Assembly: GCA_024036415.1 (NCBI GenBank)
Contig: JAMWET010000482.1
Coordinates: 35,298 to 99,297, forward strand
Direction of reading: 5' to 3'
DNA length: 64,000 bases
Source: Prochilodus magdalenae
Lineage: Eukaryota; Chordata; Actinopteri; Characiformes; Prochilodontidae
Positions 24,600-37,964 of this stretch are shown in pieces; the stretch's first letter is position 1, and each line of letters starts with the position of its first letter. The notes below the pieces were generated by a model. That model saw only the letters and a list, made by a program, of their open reading frames with translations, did no database searches and was not told where the DNA came from. A program made the translations under genes and the position numbers.

Positions 24600-25075
24600 T
24601 TTACTTGCCTCAGGTCAATGTACATAATACCACAGTAAGAAAGTCTCTGAGCAAAAATGGCCTCCATGGAAGAGCTGCAAGGTGCAAAACAGCGCTGGCC
24701 AAAAAGACCATAAAAGCTCTTATCGGACTTGCCAAACAACATTCTGGATAACCTCCAAGACTTATAATAAGATTCTGTGAACAAATGTGTCAAATGTGGA
24801 ACTTTTGGAAAACAAGGGTCCCGTTCTGGTATAAAGCTAACACTGCATTGATAGAACCATGAATTCTGCTCTCTATCAGAAAGAGAATGTCCACCTTTCA
24901 GTTCCTGACCTACAGCTCAAGTACAGTTGGGTTATGCAGCATGGATCAAAGGCAAGGTTATGGAGTCAAGAACGAGCAGTTCATGCTTGAAAACCAATGT
25001 AGCCAAATTAATACAATTCTGCAAAGACAAGTGAGTCAAAGTTCCTTTACAGCGATGCAAATAATGTGTCACAAC
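24600..25075 (+). pseudogene. decayed Tc1-like transposon
   Basis: Plus-strand sequence follows the typical fish Tc1 transposase order: CATGGAAGAGCTGCAAGG, GGCCAAAAAGACCATAAAAG, CAAACAACATTCTGGATAAC, ACTTTTGGAAAACAAGGGTC, then CAGCTCAAGTACAGTTGGGT, CAGTTCATGCTTGAAAACC and ATTCTGCAAAGACAAGTGAG. Frames are broken by many stops and indels, and part of the catalytic region is missing. Confidence 0.75.
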
Positions 25076-25679
25076 CGCAAACACTCGGCTGACTGTGCCG
25101 AGGGTGGCACAACCAATCAGTGATTAGTAGGTGATATAGGTTTTGAATAAACCTTTATTTTTAATAAATGGGAGAATCGCTGACTAGCTCCATTTTGTGT
25201 TATTCATGTTGTCTTTATTTGCATTAAAATGAGTTGGATGGTCAGAAATATTTAAATGAGACAAATTAGCATAAATAGAAGACATTGGATGAGCTGCCGA
25301 TGAATACTTTTTCACAGCACTGTACTTGCAACCAGCCTAATGAATGGGATGATGGCACAGAAGAGGGCCAGGCTGTTTATCACCAACACAGGGCTATCTT
25401 TAAACCACCACTGCTAGAAAGGACCCACCACTCAAAACTCACTAGTACATAAACCAGGCCCCTACCTTAAACTTCCCTGTTGGGGAAACACCAGGACCAG
25501 GGAAAGGGGAGGCTAGAATGTGCTTCCCCCTTTCCGACTGAAGACGGCTGTGGCATTAGTGTGATCTGAACTCATGATCTCCTGATGATTTCTCCAACGC
25601 TCAGCCTAAAACTCCACTGAGTTACTCTTATCTATACACCTACGCTTACAGCATCTACCTGCAAAGTGTTTACTGTTGT

Positions 25680-26095
25680 AACACTGACAAGACAGGAGAC
25701 AGGACACAAGCGCAAAGCTCTAATGTTATCAAATTAGAACAAAACCAGAGACGCCACTAAGCACAGGGAACAGGGTTACAAAGACAACTGACATGGAGAC
25801 AAAACACCAAGCAAGAACAAAGGGAACAACTGGGAGGATAAATGAACAAGGACTAAAGAGGGACACCAAGGAAGAGGCGGAGCTACAAACCAGGGACAGG
25901 TGAGAGGCAAGGTGAGAAGGCGGAGACAGGAGAAGCTATGAACCAAAACAAACAGAAGCACATGGCACAGAACAAAAAGCATGAAAGCATGAAATGGAGC
26001 ATGAAAGGGACGGGAGAAAAAGAGGCTGAAACAGAAAACCAAAGAATACAGAGACAAACAGGAGCAAGACAAGACAGGACATGACAACTACACTC
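25680..26095. mobile_element. unassigned dispersed-repeat-like segment
   Basis: Purine-rich sequence flanked by AGACAGGAGACAGGACACAA and AGACAAGACAGGACATGACA, with no protein remnant. Texture resembles the block at about 62700-63140 and LTR-like fish repeats, but I cannot place it. Confidence 0.3.
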
Positions 26096-26249
26096 TGAAA
26101 GTGATTTGTTTTTATTCAGAGGAAGTTATGCGGTTGACTGAAATTTAAGTACATCAGATAAGACATAATGTCAGGCCAAAACACTTTAGGTTGCCATATG
26201 TGGCTGAAATCTGATGATACCTGAAAACCAATGTTTGCTGGAAGTGAAT

Positions 26250-27430
26250 GGTTCGACATTCAATTCATTTCAATTCAGTTCAATTCAGTTCAATTCAACG
26301 CTGTTGTCATTATACCAATACAGACTGTACAGTATAATGAAACACAGTCAGACTACTCCTCCAGAGCAGCCAATAAAAATATAGTACTGTATGCTGAGGT
26401 ACCAAAGTGGGCAGTTAAGTATGTGGTGCTACAGTAGGTATGTAAAGTGTATAGTGCAGGTAGTGGGAATAGCAGCTCAGTGTTCAGGTGAACAGGTAAA
26501 ATCAGAGGTGCACAAACCATGTACCTGAGTTACAGTAGAGATCCCCAAGTTACAATATTCCTTCAGTACAAGTAGAAGTTCCTCCCTTTAGACCTCCACT
26601 GGAGTAACAGTACTAAAGTATTCACCTTCAGATGTACTGAGAGTATGTAGAGTAACAGAAGCATGATTTACTATGGCTCTAATGTCCTATTATCATTTCT
26701 GGACCAAGACTCTTAATCAGCTCAGTGTAGGTGTAGAGACTCCAGTGTCTGTCAGTCCACCAGTCTTTAATAGAAGATCAATAGATAGTCCCGACACCGG
26801 CGTCTATTCAAATGACCATAAGCACAGAACACTGAATGCAAACCATTTCTGTTAGGTAGAACTATAACATAGCTTATAGTTTCAGATTTATTTGCAAATT
26901 AGTTACAAGTGGCCTCACTTAGCCACTGAGCTACACCAACCAACAGTCTATAGTGCTAGATCAGTAAGAGTCTGTAGTGTTGTAGTCTTGTTCTGGTAGG
27001 CGCTGTCAGTGTGACCAGTTTGACAGCTCTAGGGTAAAGCTGCTCCTCAACCTGGTGGTTCTGGCTCGGATGTTCCAGTACCTCTATCCGGATGGCAGAA
27101 GTTGGAACAGGGGATGGCTGGGGTGTGTGCTGACTGCTTTCCTCAGGCACCTCTTATCCTAAATGTCCTGGAAGGGTGGGAGGGCAGCTGCGGTGATGTG
27201 CTGTGCAGGCTTTACCAGACCTTGCTCTCGGCAGCAGTGGTGCAGTCATGCGCAGCTTGTCAGGAGCTCTCCACGGTGGGCCATCTTTGTCTGCCAGAAA
27301 TGATGTCAGCCAAAAATGGGCCACTTGCGGCTCACGTGCAGTTTGCCAGTGCCAGGCATCCGCATGCTGTCTGGATCGAGTCGGAAGATTGGCTTGGCTC
27401 TTCAGACACCTTTACTCTTGTTTAAGAGCA
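26250..27430 (-). mobile_element. non-LTR-like repeat remnant, reverse orientation
   Basis: Reverse-oriented tail-like start (ATTCAATTC steps, then GTTGTCATTATACCAATAC) and, further right, AGCTGCTCCTCAACCTGGTG and GGAACAGGGGATGGCTGGGG, a pairing I know from abundant teleost repeats. The block at 35500-36070 has the same order. Interrupted and decayed. Confidence 0.45.
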
Positions 27431-27444
27431 GTTGTATGACCTGT

Positions 27445-27500
27445 CTAACCAGTTATTAACCAGTTATTAACCAGTTATTAACCAGTTATTAACCAGTTAT
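27445..27500. repeat. 11-bp tandem repeat, five copies
   Basis: Perfect tandem copies of ACCAGTTATTA. Confidence 0.93.
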
Positions 27501-27944
27501 TTTGGCTTTACAATTGTGATCAATTTCTTATAGAAGTCTTCTCCCCAGGTTCACTTTTTCTTGCTGATGAGAGTTTCTTCCGGTGCATCGTTCCGTTCAC
27601 TTTTCATTTCCATGACACATACTGCTCCAGAACTGTAAGCAGAGAAGCGATATATCACATCATGTTTGGCAGTCACTAGTTGTGAACTATGCACAAAGCA
27701 GATTCTCAAGGTTTTATAGGGTCACATTTTAGAACAGCGGGTATCACAATGAATCATTGCCAGTTGATTACTGATCTAATAAGTGTTTGTTTGGATTTCT
27801 TATCATTTTTTCAGCTAAAAATTACATTTAAATATGCAAATAATTCATTGCACATTGCACCAGTAAGAGCAGAGTGTGAAGGTTCAGTTAGCAGGTAAGA
27901 GCACAGTTCTGCTCAAAATACTGCAATGCACACAGCATTATGGG

Positions 27945-28290
27945 TGACATACCAGAGTTCAAAAGAGGACAGATTGTTGGTGCACGTCTTGCTGGCACAT
28001 CTGTGACCAAGACAGCAAGTCTTTGTGATGTATCAAGAGCCACGGTATCCAGGGTAATGTCAGCATACCACCAAGAAGGACGAACCTCCACCAGCATCAC
28101 GTAGTGACCTGGCCACTATCCTGCAAGAAGAATGGCTTAAACTCCCTCTGACCACTGTGCAGGACGCAGTATATGTCATTCCCAAGACGAACTGACGCTG
28201 TATTGGCCGCAAAAGGAGGCCCTACACCATACTAATAAATGACTGTGGTCTAAAACCAGGTGTTTCAGTTTCATTGTCCAACCCCTGTAC
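27945..28290 (+). pseudogene. internally deleted Tc1-like transposon
   Basis: Begins with the transposase N-terminal helix-turn-helix: FKRGQIVGARLAGTSVTKTA then SLCDVSRATVSRV. It continues to SRSDLATI-like and LPLTTVQ-like codons, then jumps to the C-terminal end: AAAAGGAGGCCCTACACCAT, TAATAAATGACTGTGGTC, AACCAGGTGTTTCAGTTTCA, CCAACCCCTGTAC. The central catalytic half is missing, so it could move only with another copy's transposase. Confidence 0.75.
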
Positions 28291-29261
28291 TTGGTCCACT
28301 GGAAAAACACAGCTGACTGTTGGAATTTTATTGTTTCATTAAGACAACACTATACACTGTTACCATTAAATGTGTTTCAGGTCTCGTAGCGTATGAATCA
28401 AAATCATTAATAAACAGAGGATGTGCATACTGTATATGGAAACTGTAATAAGATCCCACATAAAGCTTATCAGGGATCTACAATGTGCTGTGGCTGTGCC
28501 AATTGCTAAGTTTCATAACAAATGGTTAGACACAACTGGACATCGAATGAAAAACACAATGAACTACCCATATTTATGTTGAGCTTGGACTTGTGTTTAC
28601 ATGTTTACATTTCAAGACAAGTTAAAGCTATGTTATAGATGCTGAGTTATTCGTAGTTTTACCCGTAATGATCTGAGTGTAATCCGCTCCTATAACCAAA
28701 ACAAACTGGAGTTTAGTCTACTATGCACTCTGTCTAATAAAAGTGGCCAATTAGGACAAAGACAAACCAGTGCAGACCAGTTCATATGTAGACCAGAACA
28801 TGTAGTAGGTCATATGTAGATTAAGAACATGGGACAAAAGGAATCCAGGAAGAGAAATACTACACTACCTACACACACCACTGTAGAAACGACTGGAGTC
28901 ACTGTTATTAATGAAAGGGAATTTAAAAATAAAATACTCCATAATTAAACAGTAAGAAATGTGACATGAAATAAAAATACTCAGTTTGATTAAAAATCCA
29001 TCCTAGAGAAAATTGCAAAGTCCAAATTTTTTACAATGGTCTTGATGGGAACCAGACGTCTGTATTCCCCTGAAAGCTAGGTCACAGGAAGATACACCAT
29101 GACATACATGGTTACATACTGATACATTGCCTGGGGCGTGCAGCATTGTCTTACAACAGAGGGGAAGGTGGAGAGCTAGAGTAAAGCTTAACAGTCCCCA
29201 CCCCCTTCCAAAAAACTTAGTTCATCTGGTCTGGCTATTTTTCACCATTATTATTTTACAA

Positions 29262-29495
29262 CCCCAGTTCCAAAAATCTTGGGACACTGTGTAAAATGTA
29301 AATAAATGTACATTAAAAAATGTAAATAAAAACAAATACAATGATTTACAAATATTTTAGAGCCATATTTTATTCAACTCAGAACATAGAACACATGTCA
29401 GATGATGAAAGAGACATTTAACCACTTCATGAAACTGATTGACTCATTTAGAACTTCATAGCAGCAACACATCCTAAAAAGGTTTGGTGGTTGGG
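29262..29495. mobile_element. teleost non-autonomous DNA element (GTTCCAAAAATCTTGGGAC type)
   Basis: Contains CCCCAGTTCCAAAAATCTTG, GACACTGTGTAAAATGTAAA, CAATGATTTACAAATATTTT, CCATATTTTATTCAACTCAG and a terminal GCAGCAACACATCCTAAAAA block in the order known for an abundant dispersed fish repeat. Superfamily not determined. Confidence 0.65.
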
Positions 29496-29720
29496 CTTGT
29501 ATATATAAAACTGGTTTAGGCTTGAATAATAATAAAATGATCATCATCATCATGACTCCTGGTTCCCATCACCACCACTGTAAATAAGGTGGTGTTAATA
29601 AGTGTTTCCTTTAACCAAACGTTTCATATGAAACCTCATCAAGTGAATTTTGCAAACATTTTGAAAAATTGGCAACTTACAAAGAAATCACTAGATAAAT
29701 AAATAAATAAATAAATAAAT

Positions 29721-29860
29721 ACACTGTAAAAAGTGTTTTGCTGGTCCAACCTAAAAACATTTCTCTGGGGGGTCACCAGCAAATGAATAAGAATCGTTCA
29801 ACTCAAACAAGTACTTTAAACAAACGATTCTTTTAGTCAACGCTTTCTACGTTTTTTTTA
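29721..29860. mobile_element. MITE fragment sharing an end with 18125-18287
   Basis: Starts ACACTGTAAAAAGTG followed by TTTTGCTGGTCCAACCTAAA, as at 18125. No matching right end was found. An (AAAT)n run immediately precedes it (about 29696-29720). Confidence 0.5.
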
Positions 29861-30334
29861 AATGCTTAAACAATTAAAAAAAAAGCTTTGCTGTATTTCA
29901 GTCTGTTTTTTTATTTCTTAAATAAAATAACCACAATTATTCAAATGACCAATTTAATTTAAAATTTATATTTTATTTAAAAGGTTTTTTTTTTATTAAA
30001 AAAAAAAAGAGCATTTTACTCTCCTCAAAGTAGACCTCCTTGTCTTGATGTAGCTTCGCCCACTTATGGCATTCTCTCCAGCAGCTTCATGAGGAACCGC
30101 CTGCAATGCTTTTCCGAAAAGCCTAAACAAGATTCACAGACTTACTCAGAAGTTTGGGCGCCCTTTGTCAAATGTTCTGTTGATTTTGAAAGTGAAAATA
30201 AGATAACACATCCTCTACAGGGAACACACTTCTGGACAATCCAGATTTTGACAGGAACTCGTTCAGCGTGTTTACATTTGAATAAATATAATACTCGAAC
30301 TCGAACTATGATAAATATAAATATATATCATCTA

Positions 30335-30440
30335 CAACAGAGGTCTTCAAATCCAAACCTTAAATGCAGGTTCCAGTCCTGGCATTTTGTAAGGGAACTG
30401 GAGTTCTTCCTAGATCTGGATTTGAAGAGCCCTGGCCGAT
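30335..30440. mobile_element. short inverted-ended repeat
   Basis: Starts GGTCTTCAAATCCA and ends TGGATTTGAAGAGCCC, an inverted pair around about 80 bp with Leu/Ser-rich noise. Small DNA-element-like. Confidence 0.45.
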
Positions 30441-32164
30441 ACTAAGAAACCCTTGAAGAGCCCTGTTTTGATATTGTGTGGTCTAGGCACCTTCGATCCA
30501 GATTCCTGTCCTGGAGTTTGTAATCACTGATACTTAGTAGAACCCACTGGCATTACAAAATCTAGGACCAGGAACTGGATTCATGGTCCAGATTTAAGAA
30601 CATAGAAGATCAAGGATATTTAAATTGTTCTTTAGTCAAGCTCCAAAAAGGGTTTTCTTGCCATCTTGCAGTTACTGTGTTAAAAAGCACTTCCTTAAAC
30701 CTTATACTCTGTTTCTTGCACATATGCAGACTGAGAAATCCGAAAGAAATCAGAGTAAGGGTATACATGCTGAAAGAAATCCGATTACTCAGAGATCTCT
30801 GTATCAGATTTCAGGATCTGACTTCTACACCAGAATCTGAGTTGTGCTGTTTACACTACCACTGTACAGTAGTAGTAATCTGATATTGGCAGAATTCCTA
30901 TTATGATCAGATTTATGTATGTATACTAGAAATAGAATCACTCTGTTGTTGCTTTTTAATCAGTTTAATTTTTTTTTTTTTATTGACTTAACACATTTAT
31001 GTAAGTCAGTAAAACTGGGTTAGTTCTGTTGTTTCAATGAAACAAAGTGAGCTGTCAGATTTGCTTCATAAGTGTGTGATTGGTCAATGTAAAACTCAAC
31101 ATCTTCCCCACTGGCTCTTGGTACCATCGATGTGCATGGTATTTTACGGCTGTACTCATTATCTCTGGGTAGTCTTTCCCCCTGCCTTACCTTCTTCCTC
31201 TGTGGGTGCTTCTTTCTTCTCTTCCACCGTTAACTGCCTAGCCACATTCCTGTTGGCTATAGGGACAAGTTACCATGCGCTCTGCTGCACAGTAGCACAG
31301 TAGTAACAGAACAAAGTTATGTAGATCTAAGTTAAACCTAACTACTGTAATTAGTAGAGCATAACCACATTTAAATTAAATATGAGTAAGAAAAAATAAA
31401 CAGCCCAGTCTTTAAAACTCAGGCGGGATTAATTTAAATTCACCGACTACATATTACTCAAAAGAGCATCTCAAAACCTACTTAACACAGCTGCGTGGAA
31501 CTCATTGGGATTGCAGTTTTAAGTAAATCCAACATTTCATTGTGGGTAATACATGAAAATAACCCCTCCAGTTAAGTAGAACTTACTCAGACCACTTTCG
31601 CATGACTTACCTGAAGTTCAGCTCCGGAAATAAATAAGAGAGCACTCCAGTTTCTTCTTAACTCAGCATCTCCACATGTACAGCAGGTTCTTAGTGAGGA
31701 ACAGAAGGTGGGGTTCTAGCTTTACTGGCAGATACAGTGAGCGTCTGGTTCATAAGAACAAGGTCAAGCAGCAAACACACAGGACAACACAGCTACAGAC
31801 TGGCAGAGGGCCAAACCCACTCTCTACTGACCGTGATGAGCACCACCTCATTCCAATGTCCCTTACCCACCGTAAGATGACCTCAAGTGACCTACAGAGA
31901 GACTGGCGAGCGGTGGCTGGGGTGAAATGCACAGCGAGCATGGCTCTAAACAGGCTTCTGGAGGTCTTTAGTGATTTTCTAAATAAACAGATCTAATACA
32001 ATATCTGATCTGGAATTTGGGAGACATGTTTCCAGTAGTGTGTAGAATAAAAGAGAACTCATTTGGTCAAACACAAACCCAGAACCTGTACAACTAGAGA
32101 CACTGATCACTTTGAGGTGGTCTCTTAAATGATTCCAGAGCTGTATGTTTTTCTCAGTCAAGTA

Positions 32165-32400
32165 TCTCACATGCCAAAATGGCAACTTTACAGGAGAGGC
32201 CAAAAACCTCATTTGATTTAAATGGGAGTCAATGGAAAAACACGTCTTTCCAAACAGTTTTGGGCCATTTCTGTTGGTCCATTCTTCATGAAATTTCCAC
32301 ACAGTGTAAACATCATATCATGTGATCAAATGAGGCATAAAAGTCAAAATCAACAAAAATGGAGATACATGTTTTTCTTTGGACAGCAATGATATGGTAA
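32165..32400 (+). mobile_element. short non-autonomous TIR element, copy 2
   Basis: Same order and orientation as 8927-9160: GCAACTTTACAGGAGAGGCC, GTTTTGGGCCATTTCTG, CCACACAGTGTAAACA and AAAATGGAGATACATGTTTT. Confidence 0.65.
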
Positions 32401-33875
32401 TTGTACCAAACATCTGCATACAGCTGTCTGCTAGGATGCTGATGCTATTACAGATGTTCTACACATCGGCAATAAAGGAACAAACTTTATGTGTTTAAGC
32501 AGAAGCTTTCTAATGCCTTTACGCCAAACATGCGTTCAGGTGTTCGGGTGGGTCCAAATTTGACCCAACTCAGCATCCATAGATGATGTTTCATAGTGTT
32601 TCAGCTTGTAGCATACTTTATCACTGCAAGCTTTTGTTTTACAGCAACTGATGTACAGTCACTGACCACTTTAAATCTGCTCTTAATGTTTTATGACCTT
32701 GCAATCTTATCAAGAGCAGACCTGAGGTTTACTTAGCTGCCTATAAAGTGCTCCATTTGCGTTTTACCACATTCGAGCATTCAGGGTGAACTTTCCAGCG
32801 TAGTACCTTTAACAGTCCTTTAACCAAGTAAGGGAATGGGCTGTTATTCGAGTCACTCCAGCCAAAGGCATTGTAATTAGGCCTGTGCTGTCATGAAGAA
32901 GCCTGTGCTGTGGTGCTTCCAGGCAGGTCCAGACATGCTGCTATCAAAGCCCTGCCGCTCACATGCCTGAGTGATGACCAGTAATTCAAAAGGCTGATCT
33001 TTTGAGTCATCTTTCAAGCAGTTTCTGGTTTGTTACTCCCAAGCTTTACCGGTGGTAAACAATATCTCAAAGCAATTATCACGCAACTGCTTTTTTCTGA
33101 TTCCAGTTTTGAGTGAGGGTGCAGGATAATCTCTTAACAGTGCCTCTTTAAAGAGACACGATTGTCCGACAAAGCAGAAGGCCATTACACCACTGATGCA
33201 CATATGTTTTTTGTGGCTCCCCTGAGTAAAAACCTCCTACTCTACACAAGGGAAGTGCTCTCGGGCTCCCCACCCCTTCAAAAATCTCACCACCAGCAGT
33301 GCCTCAGACCCCTGGCCCCTATGTGACCCTAAACCATGAATGTGGCTGTTATAATCATTCACACAAGTGCCAATTTCTCTACCATCCAAATATTTGGAAT
33401 CACTTGCCATATGAATCATATCTGTTAACACATGTTGACACTGTGAAACATGCAAATGATTCAAGTTGGACGCTCAACCGCTCATGCGATGTAAGCAAGG
33501 ACGGCCTTATCGCTGTACCTGACTGTCCTAACAGCTACGTCTGCAGACATTCGTTGATCAGTGATGCTGTCACATCTCAGGCTGCTGTTACTCCTCCCTG
33601 CCCACAGGGGTCGCCCTCACCTGAGTTTTAGCCTTGAGGTTCCCACCTGATCTCAATCAGAGGCCATTTTGTATGTTTAAAACCTCCATGTTGGCCTTTG
33701 TTCAGTGTGAAGTCTTGTTTGGTGTATCCTACAATTCTGAACCGTTTGCGTGTATGCATTACGTTTCCTGGTTTTGTACCCCTGCTTCGTTTTTGGACTT
33801 TGAGTACTTGCCTATTAAACCTGCACTTGGCTTTTCATCTCGGTTGTGGATCCGTTCTGTGACAGATGCTCTCCA

Positions 33876-34240
33876 TGACTCATCCTGTTAGTGCTAGTGC
33901 CATTGACAGACGGCTGCACGACGCAAGACTACATGCACACAGATGGTTACAACGACTGCCCTTAACACCACGTCAATGCCGCCAAAGACCGCAATGGTTT
34001 CGTGCCAGACTGTCATGGAGTGACTTAGAATGGCAGGTGGTCATCTTCAGTGATGAGTCCCGCTCTTGGTGAAGACGACCAATGAATCCACGTGTGGAGT
34101 CACCAAGGTCAGCAGCAAGATGAATAGCTTGTTGTCAGGCATCATACGTACAGAAGGCCTAGTGTCACTCCACCTCCACCCCTACCGCACCATCTACAGG
34201 AATCTACAGTGTGAGGATATTCAAGCTGCATGGACCTAAG
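33876..34240 (+). pseudogene. Tc1-like transposase central fragment
   Basis: The frame reads AIDRRLHDARLHAHRWLQRL then PLTPRQCRQRPQWFRARLSW and VVIFSDESRSW, matching the middle of Tc1-like transposases including the first catalytic aspartate region (FSDESRF). It stops at TGA just after and frames shift. It could be the part missing from the 28-kb copy. Confidence 0.75.
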
Positions 34241-35499
34241 ATGACCTAAGACCTTGAAGGCCTTCACATGCATATGACCTTGAGTGACATCCCATAATTA
34301 TTATTAATTATTTTTATTATTATTTTATTATATAATTAGTTTTAAGGAAGTATAATGATAGCGCACATTTGGTCTTCACAAAAAGCCTAAGTAACCCAGC
34401 TCCATTAATCTCTGTGGCTACTCCCTTCCATGTGGACGTTGAGCATATTAGAAACATTGTATACCTGTGAATCTCTGTAGTGGTGCGTTGGAGCTGGCGA
34501 GGATGCTGATTAGGACTAGGATTAGGATTAGTGAATGGAGGGGTTCTGGGGGAGTTTTGGAAAAACAGTAAACAGTCCAGTCATATCGGTCCCTGCAGCC
34601 AGCTGGCACTTATTTGTCATTGACGGCAAATCTCTGGCCTGTGAGAAAGTCCGTGGCTTGACCCCATCTTACAGACATCTTACTGGTGGCTCGGAGCGGC
34701 CAGTCAGCTTGTTTTAATTTAAGCGTGGTACTGCGACAGGAATTGCGGGGGAGAGGAGGAAGTGGACGTTGCATGGGAAACAGCTAATAGAGCCTTTAAG
34801 GATGAGGCGTCTTGTTATGAGTAGAATTATGAAGATGTTTCCCATGGAGAATGAGGATGAGCCTCTTTCACAACATGTTTACTTTCCAAATACTACCGAA
34901 ATCTGAGCCTGTCACCCTACATGACTGTGCGGAACTATGGCCGCCCTTGGTCTAAAAACAAGCAACAGAAGAGACAACGTTTATCAGTTTAATGCACTGA
35001 AATGATGATCTATATTTCCACATGCACGCCATACATCTCAAATCAAGACTGTCCAATGTGCTTTCACTGGCCACTTCATTAAGGTCACCTTCTTGTATCC
35101 ACCCCACTGTCCTTGCTATCAGTTCTACTTATCATGTAGCACCAGGAGGAAACCCACACAGACTGCATGAACATACACCAGCCCGGCCCAAGCCCCTCTT
35201 GCTATGAGGTGATATCGCTACCCAGTCAGCAGCAATGGAGGGTGGTTGGTTGCAAGCGAAACCAACTAATGGTGTGCCTTGATGCTGGTAAGCTAGTCAG
35301 CTAGCATTACCAGACTGACACAACCGGAGCACCCAAGGAAACCCACGCCGAGGACATATGCAAGGAACATGCAAACTATATTGTGTTTTGACGCTGGCAT
35401 GCGAGTCAGCCAGCGTTGTGTGACCACCTAAACCAGCACCAGACTAGCACCAGATTAGCACTAGACCAGCTTAAACCAGCTTTGACTGCATCTCTATTT

Positions 35500-36070
35500 T
35501 TTCAGCAGGCTAAGCAAACTAGTCAAGTAATGTAGTTTTATTGTCAATACTTCAATATGTACACGACATACAGAGGACTGAACTGCGTTACTGTCTGAGC
35601 CGAGTTGCAGCACATGAACATTTAACGATAAATAGACTACAACTAAAACAAGAACATGAGTATAATGAATATATTAAACAGTAAACATAAAATAGGCAAA
35701 CGCAAGACTTACGATAAAATAAAATCAGGGCCCTGAGATAAACATACTGAGACAGTAAGACACTGAAGACACTAAGGGCGATAAAGTGACGCGTGCACTA
35801 GCAGAATTAAGATGTGGGATTGAAGTGGTACGACAGTGCCACTATAAACAGTAGTGCAAACTGAAAATCATTAAGGCTGGTTCAAAGTGCTGAGTGCAGA
35901 GCAGTTCTTGAAAAAGTCACCGTTCAGTATTAATGGGGACGGGGTGGGTCAGGGTGCTGACTTTGTGTGTATGTGTGCAGGGGGCAGAAGTGGGAGGGGG
36001 GCAAAGCAGGGAGAGAGTTCAGCATCCTAAGAGCCTGGTGGATGGAGCTGCTCCTCAGTCTGCTGGTCAA
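35500..36070 (-). mobile_element. non-LTR-like repeat, reverse orientation
   Basis: A TTTTATTGTCAATACTTCAA start, then further right AGTTCAGCATCCTAAGAGCC, TGGTGGATGGAGCTGCTCCT and CAGTCTGCTGG. Same arrangement as 26250-27430. Confidence 0.5.
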
Positions 36071-36499
36071 TAATACCAATAGTGGAAAAAAAGATGAACC
36101 AATTTCATAATAGTGCAGTGAATGTTAGCGTTCTTATCCATGTTGGCTGGTCTTTTCCAAACTTGAATAGGCCTTCAGCATGAGAATTCCCACCCAGGCT
36201 TCAGTCAGTGACAAAAACAAGCAGCTAGCACCTTTAAGCTAACATATTTGTGCACTTGCTGCTTTCACCTTTGCTCTCACACGACTGTATCTTGACTGCG
36301 TAAGGTTTACTGTTTGATTAAAGCACTTTATCTTCACTGCTAGTGTTTTCCTTCAAGAGCTGGGTGTTATTCGTCATGCTAGGAGTGCATAACTAGCCTG
36401 TAGAATCTACCAAGAGAGACACCGACAAGCCATATATGTCATAATTCCAGCTGAACAAAAGCCGCCAGGGTCATGACGAATGATGTTACTGTAGACGGC

Positions 36500-36824
36500 A
36501 TGTTTGATCATAGTCATTTGTTTGCGCTGCCCAGTAGTTCTACAGAACTAGAGGTATCTAGTTACTCCTCCTTTCATTGGCCGCCTGTTCTAAAATTATC
36601 TAACCGGCAGCAAAACCTTCAAGATGATTGATAGAAGGTTAAATATGCCGTCAGAGCAGCAGTGCTACTTCTGCATCCTCAACCTAATGCTACGGTATTC
36701 TCATCTTAAGGTGATATTATGAGACAGGATGATTTCAGGGCTAGCTGGTTAGCATGCCAATTAAATTGTAAATAAATATTGTTTGTTTATTTTAAGTCAG
36801 AAATCACACATATTGCTCCTTTAA
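36500..36824. mobile_element. partial copy related to the 599-bp TIR element
   Basis: Ends in TATTGCTCCTTTAA (36811-36824), the same right end as the element at 37366-37964, and shares CTAGCTGGTTAGCATG. The left end is not clear. Confidence 0.5.
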
Positions 36825-37365
36825 TTGAAAAACAGTAGTTCTGAAGAATTAGAGATTGGTTCTTACAATCTGTTGAAGAAGTGCATATGGGGCATCCAGA
36901 GTATGAACATCTCCACTAATGTGACATGCCTCTGAGAATGTGGAAAAGGGATCGGAAGACAAGTGTAACGTGAGAGAGAGAGAGAGACAGAGAGAGAGAG
37001 ATGGTGGGAATAGCCTCTGAACATGGCGGTCAATGGATAACCACAGAAGGTCTGGGACAGAGGATCTGGACACAGTTTCCATCAAGCAGGATGCTGTGGT
37101 AGAGCTGGCTAAAGGTCTGGCTGGTCAAACATTCCCTGGAGATCCTGAGATGTTTTGCAAGTCACTGAGCTCCATTTATACACTGTGAAACTCTCTCCTT
37201 TCAGTGTTTCCTCCTTTTTTTTTAAGAAGTCCTCTAATGGATCGCAAATGGAGCTCATTATATACTGTGCTGGACGCCTTATTTCCGATTCCAATACTGA
37301 AGCTTTGCGTGTCACCCAATACCAATTCAATATTTGATCTCTTGAAACTTTAAACTAAGCCATCT

Positions 37366-37964
37366 TTAAAGGAGCGATGTGTAAGATGCAGCAATCCATC
37401 AAATCCCTTAAACAACAGGAAGCAACTTACCTTTAGGTCATTCTATTCATTGTCAGCAGTAACAGCTGTCCATTTACCAGCCTAGAAGACATGCTCCAGT
37501 TCAACATCAAGCAGCTCCAGCGTGAACAATGTCCTGCTCCAGTTTATATCACTTCTTCTGTTTGCTGAGAGTGGACAGTGCTAATAGTCACTTGCCAAGA
37601 GTTTTGATTATCATTACATTTACTCTCCCTTTTACTGGCTGCCTGCCCCTAAATGACCTAATGACCTAAATGACACCTTCGGAGTAGCACTGCTACTTTC
37701 CCTTCTATCCTGCCATGTTGTACTGATTCCTACACTACACTACAGTGACTCACTATCACCTCTTTAGGTAAAAAGTGGTATCACAAGACAGGACGGTGCC
37801 AGGACTAGCTGGTTAGCATGCTAACTTCAGTGGATATCTCTGCAATGCGATACACAGATGTCTTTGACACACAGTCAAAACTGTTGTTTCTACACTTTTT
37901 GTAGAAAATGTACTTAATTAAGTTCATTTTAAACCATCGAAAATCTTACATATTGCTCCTTTAA
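37366..37964. mobile_element. 599-bp TIR element
   Basis: Left end TTAAAGGAGCGATGTGTAAG and right end CTTACATATTGCTCCTTTAA are inverted repeats differing at two positions. No transposase inside. Related fragments lie at 36500-36824 and, sharing GTTAGCATGCTAAC and GATATCTCTGCAA, at 60180-60220. Confidence 0.75.

Noticed and set aside
27102..27425. A 107-codon frame beginning MEQGMAGVCADCF
   Set aside because: Lies in a decayed dispersed repeat and has no domain signature.
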